NCBI RefSeq assembly: GCF_905220365.1
Contig: NC_061154.1
Coordinates: 13,392,001-13,456,000, forward strand
Source: Vanessa cardui
Lineage: Eukaryota; Arthropoda; Insecta; Lepidoptera; Nymphalidae
Length of the DNA stretch: 64,000 bases
Direction of reading: 5' to 3'
Position numbers and translations under genes: made by a program. Position 1 is the stretch's first letter. Every line of letters starts with the position of its first letter. Below the pieces are notes generated by a model, which was not told the origin of the DNA, did no database searches, and worked only from the letters and a program-made list of their open reading frames with translations. Shown here piece after piece: positions 25,525-39,000 of this stretch.

Positions 25525-26666
25525 ATGACTGATAACATGGATAAAATAGCTAAAGTGTAAGTAAAATAACGACTACTTATACTATTTGTTTACATATAGG
25601 ACAAATATCGACTTTTTACTAGTAATTGCTTTATAAACACTTGGTCAAAATCCATTAAGTTCTATAAAGAAAATCATGTAAGGACTGTGACGGCAGACCA
25701 ATCATTTTTTTAAATAATAGGTATAATCACTTCTGTCTCATAGACTCATACTATCTTCTGATCTTGTCAATGGCGTATTTGTTGTTGGTAAGACCAAGTA
25801 AGAGCAGGCACAAGCTACAACTGGCAAGACCACTCGATGACACGACAGTAAATATTTGTTCACGATAAATGGAAAGCTGTAAATTCAGCAAAGGCATGAT
25901 TTTTCTTAAGAAGGAGGTTTGGAGTTTATCCCAACAATTTACGTTGATTAATAAATCTTCTGCTGAGTTTCACTTAATTATTGAAGGCTTTTTTACAATG
26001 TTTCTCTTGACCATTGCCTACAGCAGTATCGCAGAATACACCTATTATTTTTTATTAATAACCTATTTTTCAAATAAATATAGCGTACTTAAAAATATTT
26101 TTCAGTCCTTTAGCTAGACCTGGATTTGATGCTTTTGATATGTCAGCGCCATTATTAGTACAAATGAATTCAGAGGGTAAATGGGAAAATTGTAAACCAG
26201 ATAATTTGGATGAAGAAAGGCTAAAAGCAGTAGTCCAACATTTAGTAAATTCTAAATCAATATCTGCCGCTCAAAGTTATTGCACTCAGTGTGCAGCTGA
26301 AAATCAGGTTTTTATTAATAAACATTGGATTTAATTAAATTTTTATTTATTTATATACTTCAGATATTATAAACAACATATTTGTTATCTGAACTCTACT
26401 TAAATATTTATTCTTTGTAGAAAGTAAGTGGGAAGTCTAACTATGTACCAGTAATCATGATGCCTATATATTCCGCTGATGAATGTCCATTCGATATGAA
26501 ATGTGAAATAGAAAAAATTAAAGACTCTGGTAAAAAGCCAACTAAGAAAGCTGTAACTAAAGAACAAGAAAAACAAACAGAAAGTACCAAAGATAAAAAG
26601 AAAATAAAAAAACGAACTTTTGTTTTACAACGTCTTACTGATTTTGATTTACTTTCTCAATGGTAA
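25525..26666 (+). CDS. Unrecognised small protein, 3 exons, 159 aa, C-terminus TDFDLLSQW
   Basis: Exons 25525-25556 (MTDNMDKIAKV), 26106-26307 and 26421-26666 join in frame (480 nt including TAA). The first donor is GTAAGT; the second (CAG then GTTTTT) is weak. Residues 12-78 include LARPGFDAF and a predicted helix LDEERLKAVVQHLVNS. C70 and C73 (CTQC), with C100 and C106 (CPFDMKC), could form a metal site; this is inference. Residues 110-142 are very Lys-rich, followed by LQRLTDFDLLSQW at the exact C-terminus, sharing 10 of 11 last residues with the gene upstream. Outside that tail the two proteins are hardly alignable by eye. AATAAA at 26668-26673 lies two bases past the stop, so the 3' UTR is very short. 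Function unknown; I found no transmembrane segment or signal peptide. Confidence 0.8.
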
Positions 26667-26667
26667 T

Positions 26668-26673
26668 AATAAA
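26668..26673 (+). terminator. Poly(A) signal of the second unrecognised gene
   Basis: AATAAA begins two bases past the TAA stop, giving a 3' UTR of only about 20-40 bases if used. Other A/T-rich signals follow, so usage is inferred. Confidence 0.5.
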
Positions 26674-29175
26674 ACAATAAGACATTTTATTTTGATAAAA
26701 ATTGTAGTTTTCAAATTGTTGTTATTGGTTTTTGAAATTAAAACGTTTGTTTGGGATTGATCATTTTATTAAATTGATTTAATGAAAATACTTTTATTTC
26801 ATTAAATCCATTAACTTAATAAATTAAGTTATTAAAGTATATAAAAAATAGCCAAACTAATTAAAAATATTTTTAATCTATCCATTAAAATTAGGTTTTT
26901 AAGTTTCATATTTTTAATATCTAACAAAAGTTCAATAACTTGCCGTCTAACCTTTTGTACTTATTGAGAGATTCAAAAGCAAAGTATTTGATGTAAAAAC
27001 GATATCGGTAGTGTACAGTGGCGCCACTGTTTAAAACCTTAAGAAGTTATATTTCTTATGTGACAACACTAAGTATCTACTTAATCTACATCTCTACAGT
27101 TTGTACCACAGACTACTTACTACTGAATCCGTGAGTCGTTCTACACGTTTATGGTCGATGGATGGCCACCACCGTGTTGGTCGTGAAAAGATAGAGTGCT
27201 GAACATTGTACGATTTTTAACATTGTATATTATTATGTTTTTGAAACAAGCACATAACACGAACAACCAATGAAGCATTCATAATTATAAAAAATCGTAC
27301 AGGTGAGTGAGTTAAACAGTATTTTATGACGGATATGGGGTTCGTTATATCTCATTCCACTTTTTTATGTTTTCACACCTTATCCTTTCAAAATCCCAGA
27401 TAGAGCTATTCAGCTGGCAGTGCGTTTCTGCGCATACAACTATACCTATTACTATATAGGTCAGTGGCTGGATCTGATAGATTTTTTACGAAAAGGTCAG
27501 TGAATTTCGCCATAAACCGTGGATAATTGCCTCAGGAGATTTTTTTTTTGTTAGTACGAGTGCATGTGAATCCTGCACCGCGTGAAAAAAAAATATTCTC
27601 ACGCTCGGAGACCTTTATGTCGGAGTCGCTGTTCTTTTTTTTTAGTTTAAATACACATGGTTCGATTTCCTGCATTTGCAACAGACGAATCACGTATGAT
27701 ACGTGATTTAAAGAGCTCAACATTTCTTGCGATGTGAAAGCATATAGTTCTTTAATTTGTATTTCTCTGTCCTTTTTTCTATGAAATGAGGAACAAGATT
27801 AATTTGGCCTTGATTCTGACAGTGGTTTAGTTGATAGGTATTCAGTAATGGCCTTGTGAGACCGATTGTGAAGTTATTGTGCATTTTGTCTCCATACATC
27901 TTGCATGCTAGTAACTTGTTGCTTTTGTGACTACATTCAGTTCTACAATTAATTACTAATTGAGCCTTAAAAAGTAAATATAACATCATACACAATCATT
28001 GTTTTTATTATTGACAGAAGTAATAAAATAATTTGCCTCAAAATGAATGTCAAATGAATCATCTTTTAAGTGCTTTGTGAGTCTTTTTATTTACAGTATT
28101 TTAGGTTAATTTCAACAAAAATCTTTTTTGACAATTTTTTAACTGAATTTATACAATGTAAATAAAAATAACATTATAACCATAAAATAGTAACAGAAGT
28201 GTTTTAAATTGTATTAAATACAATACAAACACAATAAACAAAAAAATAAACACATTCATACTTTGTTGTTAATACAAACTTTTCTCATTATATGACTTAT
28301 ATACAGATGTAGAATTGCTTTTTTTGTATATATCATACAAAATAATTTAATTGAAACCCTTAATTACCGCTCAATGAGTGACTCTAATTTCAATCACAAA
28401 GAAATTTTAAGTGCTAATATGTGTTACCAAGGTATTTATAATATTTATATAAACAATACAAATCAGTACAATGTAATGTAATGTTGTGAGTATATATATT
28501 TTGACTATGTTAAACTTTAAAAAGTAGTATCCAGTTGATAAATTTAAGAGCAAATGAGCAGCATTATTCTTTGTTACTCCATTTATGCAATTATTTTATT
28601 ATGAATTTGAATTTAATATAGATAATATTAGTGTACTTACTCTCATAACAATGGTAGAGTCTAACATTAAAACATACATATTACTGTGTTTAAAAAACGA
28701 ATTACATTGTACCAAAAAATGAATACTCGATCAGTCAATATTGTATATTCATTGCATTATTTACCTTGACATGGAAATAATCATGCTGGATGTATAATTT
28801 AATCCACCAATAACACAGCAAAATATGCTAGAAATTTCTCTGTATATGTTTGTATGTTATTATCAGCTTATACAATCAAATAAACCAATAGTAATGTATA
28901 AAAATAATTTAAGTAGAGTCGCTTCCAAGTATATACAATTTTTAATAGTTTTATTTTATGTGGTCTAAATTTCAGTAGGAGCTGCATTAATAATGTTTAG
29001 ATAATGTATAAATTATGTATGGTTATTGTTGCCAATCGTAATCCGTATATGGAATGTACTTTCTTTTAAGTTATTAATTAGAAGTAGTATTGAAGAAAAT
29101 AAAAGAATAGGTATTACTTTCGGATAAGACAAAATGTAACCTACAAATAAATAATTAATTTTTTTTTCTTTGTAG
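26674..29175. other. Intergenic DNA upstream of ago
   Basis: Likely contains the ago promoter or an intron leading to a distal one, but no GC-rich island is seen. Notable small items: inverted TGTACGATTTTT / AAAAAATCGTACA at about 27208-27301, and palindromes at 26812-26831, 27015-27030 and 27688-27708. The two overlapping - strand ORFs at 27532-27995 show no domain. Confidence 0.5.
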
Positions 29176-29217
29176 GTAAACCACCCATGCAGGACTAGTT
29201 ACAATTAGCAGATAACA
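29176..29217 (+). other. ago: Probable 5' UTR exon of ago
   Basis: A 42-nt block sits between a T-rich acceptor (TTTTTTTCTTTGTAG, ending 29175) and a consensus donor (GTAAGT at 29218). The next acceptor, ending at 29292, leads straight to the ago start codon 12 nt further on. The block contains a complete four-codon upstream ORF (ATG CAG GAC TAG, 29187-29198). The splice sites are seen directly; that the exon is used is inferred. The transcription start must lie further upstream and was not identified. Confidence 0.55.
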
Positions 29218-29304
29218 GTAAGTGTTTTAACAAATATTTAGCATGATATAATAGAAATTGAATATTTCTGTGACATAAAGTGTTAATTTCAGATTATATT
29301 TAGA

Positions 29305-30009
29305 ATGGAACCATCATGTTCACATTCCAAGTGTGACTTGTACGAGAGAAACAAAATCTCATATGAAAATGTTGAGACTGATTGTGACAACAGGCTTGCT
29401 GAGAAGTCGGGCGATTCATGTAATGTTAGGCAAAAAATTGATGATCTTGAACGTGAAGATTTTGAGGAGGAAAATAGAATGCTAAAGCATTGTTCCAGTA
29501 TGATAGTTGATGGGGAAATAAATGCAGCAGCACGTTACTCTGGTAACTTGTCGAGTGCCAATTCAAGTCTTGCGTCCAGTTCAGAGACTATATCGACACT
29601 TTCAAATATGATAACAAATGACTTTAGCTTACCGGGTTGCAGCAAATCTGATGATTGTGAAGGTAGTAATGCCACAATAAAGAACATGATATACTCCCGA
29701 ACTCCACTTTACTCAATTGTAGAACCACCCCCCAAGAAAGTAGATTTTATGCAAAAACTGTTGAGTAGTAATTTACAAGAAAAGAAAGACTTTCCTAAGG
29801 GGAAGTTGTATAAAGGTGATCTGATGGAACATTCAGGGGATTCTGATATATGTGATGGTAGCGGGCAATCAGGTCGGTCAAGTTCGAATGCTTCTAGTTC
29901 TAGTTCAGATAGTAAAGAGTTCACTGTTCCTTCCACGTCAAATGCTGAGAAGTTATTAGGATTGGATGACAGCAGCAAGAGGAATGGAAGTGGCAGCTCC
30001 AAGTCATCC
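29305..30009 (+). CDS. ago: ago coding exon 1: Ser-rich, low-complexity N-terminus
   Basis: Residues 1-235, ending in phase 0 at SGSSKSS before the donor GTGAGT. Rich in Ser, Asp and Glu, with runs of serine near residues 195-205 and a PPPKK cluster. No folded domain is apparent. In the FBXW7/Ago family the N-terminal exon differs between isoforms and species and controls localisation and stability. The ORF stays open into the intron as far as 30075 but becomes hydrophobic and AT-rich after the donor, so I end the exon at 30009. Confidence 0.93.
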
Positions 30010-33000
30010 GTGAGTTTAAACTTGATATTTCATATTTTACTTATATTTTTACTCAACATCAATTCATTCATCTAGTATCTGGATCCATTCTAACAATCAT
30101 TTCCTCATAAAATTATTTGAATTTGTCTATATATATCTGTAATCTATATTCCATACAACCTCATCAGTATTTTGGATATTAAACATTCAAATTGTTGATT
30201 TCGTGATATGATAGGTGAACTTTGACTATGTCTGTTTGAATTGGTAATGGCTCGTGTGCGAATTTTTGTTAAAAATTAACTCTTTAAATTAATTTGTAAT
30301 ATATGACTAATTTTAGTTGTGTCTGAAGTTACATTATTTTAATATTTATAATAATTAAGATTATTTTTTTTCTGTTTCTTTTAAGGTTTTTCCTATCACT
30401 TTTCTATTGAAAACCTATAAAATGATGTTGTTGCAATATTTTAATATAGAATTTAGAATTCGAAGAAAGAGACATATAAAATATATTGCTAATAGGGATG
30501 TTTATTTAACATATATGTTTTCCTTAATCCAAATCTGAAAGATATAAATAAAGCAAGCGTGTAATCCAAAGTATAATACGGACAATACCGCTGTCGCTTG
30601 TAATTTATGCTAGCAGCGTGTATACGGTTAATAATGGCGTTAACTTTTTAAATGATTTTTAAATAAAAATTTTGGATTGTAGTTACAAAATGTATACGAA
30701 AGATCTTGGGTCATGTATTGCAACAAATATGTTAAAGGAAAATGACCCCTAGGTCATAGGCTACCAGACCCACCTGGTCACGCCATATTGCTTTGTTGTC
30801 ACATTTATATATGTTATTTACATAATCATAATATGCTTCCATCCAAATGAGTATCTCGATATGAATAAGCAATCTGAAATTTCAGTCGTTGAATAAGCAA
30901 GAAATTTAAGAGAAGGATTTTAAAAAGTTTTTAGTTTCTCAAATAAAAATCTTAAAAAGAAAAAACCAAAGGCTTAGCAACCCGTCAGGTTACCGGTGCG
31001 TGTGCGTGACGGTTTGCGGAGCGGATGACAGGTGGTAGACGCTTCGCGATAAAATATCCCGACAATTCCTATACAATGTACCTGACAGCAGCCATAATTA
31101 AAATGTCCGAAAGAGATTAGATGTAGATAAATTATGCATTTATATAGTTGAGCTAGAGTTTGTCGGGATCTAATTAATATTGCAACGCTGAAACCATTCA
31201 AGTTTTTAATTTGTTTGGTGACGCTTGTAATTGGTTTAGTTTGAATAATTTACTTGCAACGATCCTATAAATGCCCAGTCTATATCAGAATTAAAAATGC
31301 ATGCATCGAACACGTGTATTGATTATTTTTATCGTGGAGTCTTCGTAACTAGGCTAGGGAAGGCTACGTTAATTTGAAGTAAATGAACTTATTTACGTAG
31401 CGGAACCAATAGGGTGTGTTTAGTGCTTATGCTATCACTTATAAAGTATTGCCAAGAAATCGACAAGATTTCTACATATGAGTAAGTCATTTGACGCTCA
31501 ATAGCAAAATTTTATCGTATAAAAACAAAATATTATTGGACAACGAATGTATTTTTTATCTACGTATATCATAAAATAAATGAACTAGAATGAAATTTAT
31601 ACCAATCGATTTAGTTTAAATTTTCAGCTCAAAGCACATTCACAATAATTTTGTCCATAAAAATCCGAATATTTCCGCTTAAAAAAATATATTCTAATTC
31701 ATATTTTTTAAATTCTCAATTTAACAACGGTTTTGTTACAATTGAAATTATTGAAACGGATATTCGTAAACGAATTATTCGTTATTCTATCAGTATTTTT
31801 GATAAAAACAATAAACAAAATATTAGTATCATGTAGTATTAAAATACGTAGGTGAAGCTTGTTGCAAATTCCGTTAAAAATAGTTTTATGAAGTACTTCA
31901 AACAACTATTAGTGGGAATTGAATATCGAATTCAGGTATTATTTAAAAGCGTACAGGTTTTATGGAATGTAGGGTTACTTCAATTGGTAGGCACCTTCCG
32001 GCAATCCTTCATTTCAACACGTATTGAACAGTCGCTTTCATTAATACGAAGCCTACGTAGAGTCATATCATTAAGAATATTATATTCGCCTTATGTTTTT
32101 GTTTATGTATTATAATATCTGAAATAATATTTAAATAAGAGGTTCCATATAAATATATGTATTACTTATGTTTGTATATTATATACGTATGTAATTAATT
32201 ATCTACTAATGACCATAAAATATATTTCTGGCAAAGAAAACATTTTTTACATATTTACGTCAAATTTTCTTAGAAGACAGACATTATTGGTACGAATTTG
32301 AAAAAAGACACCGAAAAAATATCTTTATAGAATAACAGCTTTGTAAAAAATACAAAACATATGAATAGTTATCGTTTAGTATGTATAATATAAAATCTTA
32401 ATAAATGCATTTCAATGATCTTAAGTGTCTTACATAACGTTGTACATAGAACATTATTGTCTCGATATAAACACATAAGTATTATATATTGTATTTATAT
32501 AAACAGTGTGCAATAAAGTTGTGTGTTGTCTGTGTGTGTTAAAAAGTGTTGGTTTGTTTCAGAGCTACCAATATTGCGACGGTGACGACGACTCGGACGA
32601 CGATGTCAACGAAGAGTCGTGGTGCACATGTCTTTCGTCGCACGAGGTAAGTAGTACAAGTATTTAACTACAGGCACAAGGGACATAACATCTTAGTTCC
32701 CAAGGTTGGTGGCACATTGACGAAGTAAGGAATAGTTACTATTTCTTACAGTGTCATTGTCTATGGGTGATGGTGACCACTTACCATCAGGTGGCCCATA
32801 TGCTCCGTCCTACAACATAAAAAAATAATAATAATACTAATTATAATTGTTGCCCGCGGTTTCCTTCACGTTTTAGGGCGTCGGTTGTCCTTCCCTGAAG
32901 TTCAATTTTGTTTAACGTCATATTTCATGAATTCGGTTCATTGCTTTGCTCGTGAAAGAGCGACAGATATTTCTTCCACATTTGTATTTGATTTGATATT

Positions 33001-36000
33001 GGAAACAATTTGACGACCTCCGTGGTCGAGTGGTGTGTACACCGGTTTTCATGGGTACGCCACTCCGAGGTCCCGGGTTCGATTCCCGGCCGAGTCAATG
33101 TAGATTATTATCATTAGTTTTCTATGTTGTCTGGTCTGGGTGTTTGTGGTACCGTCGTTACTTCTGATTTTCCATCACACAAATGCCTTAGCTACTTACA
33201 TTGGGATCAGAGTAATGTATGTGATGTTGTGTCATATTTATTTATTTATTCATATTTATTTTATTAATATAGATATACCAATATCTATGATAATTAAATT
33301 AATTCGAATGGAAATATTTTCTTTTATTACAAAGAGGTTGTTATAAAACTTTGATATTAATTTAGTTTCAAAACGGATAATCCGTATCATCATGAATAAC
33401 ATATTGATTTTAAAAGTTTATTTGGATAGATGTTGGTTTACAATCGGCTATTTGAACCGTTAGTTCAAATATTAAAAGATATGTAAATAAACGTGCGAAA
33501 AATACGCGGGTCTTGCTGTATCGTGCGTTTGGAGATAGATCGTTTGCTAAATGTTAATTATGTAAAATCGTTACTTAAAAATATTTATTGATAAAATCGA
33601 CTTCGATATATAATTACATATTATACAATATGAATGCAGCCTAAATAAAAAAGGTGCTCAATATTGGCGATTGATTATCGTTACATAGCGTTCTCTTCCC
33701 GGCTAACAACGGTGTAAACAACGGTGTAGGTATAGGGCAGCTAATAAAATATGAGGTGGGTGGTGCTATAAATAAAATAACATTAATCTACAACTTATAA
33801 ATAAATGTAAATATATAATATAATTAATGTATCAATAAATAAAGTATTTATATACTCATTCAATGTTCAAACAACAAAATAACAATATCGTGTTGATTTT
33901 TGGGAGTAGACCATCTGTTGAGTTGATATTATCCACCGAGGATTTGCACAAAGCCCCATCTATGTAGGTTCTTATAAAAGTGTTATACAATTTTCAAGAG
34001 ATTAGAATCAAACGCGAAAATCAGTTGTTCTCAATCGTAAAAATGCGTATCATTTGTTTCGGGGTCAGAGTATGAATCGTTTATGAAAATGACACACGCA
34101 TCGCAGTTTTCAATTCAATTTTCATGGTGAACTAGTAGTAGTAGTAATAATAGTAGTAGTAGTAGTTTTTATTTTGTAGAGACGGGGCTCTACTATCGAG
34201 GGAAGTACTTTTTACGGAGGTTGTGGATGATGAATTAATTGCTATTATTATTATTATTATTTCGACCACGAGATATTCGTTAGACTTGATTTTGATAAAA
34301 AAAATAACAATGCTTTTAATGTGTTTTTTTTTTTCTATAGGTTACTTACCTATGGCATAAATTACATAACATGTTTACTTCTATACAAATATTAGAAACG
34401 CGACGATAAATGTCGCTTTTTCATGGCTACACCTCTGAACCGAATGTAATGAAATTTGATGTGAAGCTAGTTTGAACTTCAAAGGAAATACATAATCCAC
34501 TTTTACGCTTAACACTAGATCAGCTCCTAAAACGCGAAGCGAAACTTATACATTATGTTAAAAGTTAACTGTTCGATGTCGCGAATATTCAAAAAAAATC
34601 TTGATAATAAGATAGATACTGTTACTTTTTTTTCTTTTTAAGAAGGTTTAATGCCAACCTCTTTCGTGGTAGAACAGCTAATTAGTGGCAAAACCGCAAG
34701 CCAAACCATGTCCAATATGAACCGGCCCAGGTGGTCTGTATAATATCAACGTGTTCAACAAAGTTGAATGTTTACATAACCGTTTAGTTAAATTAGGATT
34801 AAATTCCTTTGACGCTCCGTTATAACATCTAATATTACGATTTTAATATAAAAACAATTTTGTTCCGTCAAAAGGCCGAAGCGCTGTTGACCTCTAGATA
34901 ATTTTCTTATAACAATTATTGTTGTTTTAAAATGTTGTAAATGGTAATTCGAATGTATTAAATTATATTATTGTTTTATTTATAAGAATAAATAAATAAT
35001 ATAATAAGTCATCTTTAGAAATGTCAAGGATCATTTCCAGGACAATGGGTAGATGTGTAGATAGTAATTTGTACGATGATCGTTCTTATCGAATATATTC
35101 GTTACAAACAGACGTGTCTGTCGTCATTATGTATATATCGCGCTGTTTTCGGATCCCTCATAGCGTACAGGACATCCTCATGAAGGGCGTTGAGTGTAAA
35201 TCGCTTGTGTTCATCACTACCGTCCTCTCGTTTAAATTTTTAAATCGATACATACTATATGTACTACTAGGTATATTAGACGTTTATTTCCTATATATAA
35301 TTTCTTTTAATTACGAGTAATAGAACTATCTACGAACCGTAATTATTTATCATTGTATTGCTAAAGCATGTCAAAAGTTTTATATATATATAAATATATA
35401 TAAATTAGTATAGGTCTACTAAGTATACTTAACTATTGAATATAGTTTATTATGTGGACATTGAGAAATGTAAAAATGAGAAATTAACGTTGACATAGCT
35501 GTAATAGCCAGGTGCATATGTGTAATACGTAAAAAAATTTAATTAGTATCAGAAATAATGATTTACTTTCGTCTTTATGACATTACTATAGATTTTTAAA
35601 TTGTCAAAAATAATTCAAATCAGGCAATAATAGATTATCCAGAAAAAGGATAACATGTCAGATAATAGAAGTATTTAGTATTTGTTTTTATTTATATTGG
35701 TTATCAAATATTTCTATTGAAACTTATACAATAGATTAAAAATCCATCAAACTATATTGCAGTTTGTTGGCAATTTAAAAGCAATTCAAGTTTTGTGTTG
35801 CGGAATAAATGTTCGGAAACAACGAATAGATGAAATGTTAATATAGTTTTATTCGCAGGATGATGACGAGGAGGATGAACCGGAGCCGGATGAAAGACTT
35901 TGGGTATGTGAAGATTTTTTCATCTTGTTATTATGTCTATATGCGTTATTCTATTATTATTTTACGGCAGACTTCTTTTTTGATGCTCTACTGCGTTAGA

Positions 36001-39000
36001 TTTATCGTAATTTTTTATCATTAGGATTTGGTATTCAAATACCAATCTGACAGTCGGATTGATGAGATAAGTTAGATCGAATATATTTCATCTTGTAAGG
36101 AACATTAGATGATTTGTTGTGTGAATTTATATTTCATTTCCGTACATTACGTAACTTTCGTTTATATTAATATTCGAAATGAATAAATGTTTTATTATTT
36201 ACTAGAAATTATCGTAGGATATTGTTATGCAAATATATATAAAGTTACGCGACTCAAATGATAACGCAATAATCCTCAAAGGACTTAGCACAAGTGAATA
36301 ATATCCAATGTCGCATTATTATTCTCTAGAACATTAATTAATTTGTTTCTTTTTTTTTTTCAAAACTAGTAATAAAACCTCTTTACGACGATATCAATCC
36401 TCATTGACTAATGGTCGACAAATTATAAAACCTTCTAGATGAAGTGTAATTGGAGAGCTTAGATGTACGACACTGAAACTAAGATCGTCGATATTATTAT
36501 TACTATATGTATTCTGTTTGATAGAACACATATTCTATAACCTTCTATCTTTAATATTGTTGAACGTTGTGGCCTTATTGTAACTCATTGGATTATGTTT
36601 TTCTTTGTTAAATCTTCTACTTTTGTTTTCTAAAATAGTTAATAACATAAAGATTTGTAAATATGTACGTGTTTTCCGATATATGTTGTTGTGAAGTTAG
36701 TTCAAAAGGTCTAATTAAAGTTTATTTATAGAGAAAAAGACGCTACGAGCCGCCTCGGCCGCAATCAGCGAAGAAATTCTGTCCAGATGGAAGCGTTGTC
36801 GTCGGACCGGGATCGGAATGGCCGAACATACACGCCAATATTGCACTTCAAACTAACAACATCCAGGGACCTCCTGAACTAAAGCAATGGCTCAACAGGT
36901 AAGTTACATCGAGTATAAAATACGCTCTATTCCGAAATACAAGTAAGCGTTACAAGTTTAAATATTCGATCATTGTTTCAGTAAATATTTTAGTGAAACA
37001 AACGATCCATTTTTGCGCACCATTTTGAAATAACATTTTACGCGATAGAATAAATATCTGATGTATAAAAACGCCTATACAAATGTAAAATTAAATGTTT
37101 TAAAAGCAATCTCTTGTATGAATTTAAATGTTATAATATTTTATTTAGTTTCTCGTCGGGAAAAGCAATGTAAATTTTGCAAAACTTGTTACGTGTTAGC
37201 AGCGACGCGGAATCACAACTTTATCTTCGGTAGAGCTAGCTTGTTCGATGCTCACACGAGCATTATAAGCTGCCGGCGGTTTTAATGCTATCAAGTTATC
37301 ACCTCGGTTTTCAGAACTTCACTGAAAATCCTTTTAAAACGTGAACTTTTAATGGGACCTTTTAAACACTTCTACCGACTTGTTGCCTTAAAATATCACA
37401 TGTATTTATATTAAATTCAATAACTGTTTTATTTGTAATTGATTGAATTTGAGTGCGTTTTTTTTTCTTTAACAATTTCACTTAAAGCTAACATTCGTTT
37501 TAGTAATTTACGGCTTTAATGTCGTTTAATAGGTGATTGGATATATATCTTTTTATCATCGATTTGAAATTTGAAAGTAGAAAACATCACTTTGAGCAAC
37601 AATTACAGCAAACCGATTTGGAACATTTGGTTTGATTTTCAGTCTCGCTGATGTTCTCATAACTACATAATGAATGAGGATACAGTTCGTTCGCACTCGA
37701 TGCCCAAAATAATGGAAAAACATGAATGTATTCTGTAAAGTTTTTTTATTCAGCACGTCTCTGACTGACTCGATAATGTTTAGGCATAACATAGATGTCG
37801 AGATGTATTTTTTAAATTCAAATTTGTAAGCATTAGCATTGTGATCCCGTTCTCTTGTCGCTAGCATTTAAAAGAGGTTTGTTATTTTGAAAATATAATC
37901 ATGTCTATCAATACTTTTCGGAAGGTTGAAGATGTTTGAAATTTCTAGTAACTAGGTATTTCATTTATCGGTTATCGAAATTAATAAATAAGGGTATTTT
38001 TGTACCTTACTGGAGACGGTTATTGTGATTGCGTGAATTTCATGTTCTTGTAAATACATACGTAACCGCTTTTGTTCAAGAGACACTCGAACTCGTTCGT
38101 TTTTTATTTCCGTTGACGCTAAATCAGGACCAATAACAATAAACTCGTCAATAAAAATCATAAGGCACGTGGATTCTTGATTTCCTTTTAACGCTGATTA
38201 TTATGGATGCCAATATATGCTGAAAATGTTCAAGCGCTTTTCATTACATACCAAGTTATGTGACCATCCATACGTGATACAGATTAGCGTGAAGAAAGAA
38301 CTGTGTTTATATCATCGTAGTATTATCGAATTAGTGTATTTGAAGAAAAGTTGATTCGGATTACAGATATAATAATCATCCAAAGATTACTTTACGAAAT
38401 ATCAAAAACAAAAATATTTGCCAGGAAGTTGCGTGATTACGAACATTTTTATCTTTCTCGTAAATTTCGGCTATTCGGTCGGTCAATGATTGAGTGATTC
38501 ATGAAATTGACCACAAATTGAAGCTTGATGCTACATTGCGCTGTTTCGATTGTGGCCTTTAAGCGGACTCGAATTAGTCAGACAAATATTCAAATCGTAA
38601 TTTCTGTTATGTCGCTGAAATTTTCACATATGTTAAGCATCCTATAACTTATCGTTCACCTCGTTATTGAATGTATACTTTAAGTTATGGGTTGTTTTAT
38701 TTATCACGTTGTGGTCGAAAATTGTCGTCTTTTGGATGGAAATCTGGAATCCATATTTCTTTCTTTTTGTAGATTTCAATCATGGTCTAACGGCGAGAAG
38801 ATCCAAGCAATCGACGCTCTGATAAACCGCTGTGCCGCGAGCCACGTTCGTTACATGATGAAGGCTATCGAGCCTCTCTTCCAAAGGGACTTCATATCTC
38901 TCCTGCCCAAGGAACTGGCCCTTACCGTTCTCGGATATTTGCAGCCGAAAGATTTACTGCGCGCTGCACAAACTTGTCGGTATTGGAGGTAAGGAATTAC

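Noticed and set aside
29709..30002. 97-aa ORF antisense to ago coding exon 1
   Set aside because: A Leu/Ser-rich mirror of the Ser-rich coding strand; no supporting signals.
33012..33098. tRNA gene at the head of the family B SINE
   Set aside because: A and B boxes are present, but the same 250-bp unit with a non-tRNA body recurs inverted at 40275-40512, so it is a SINE.
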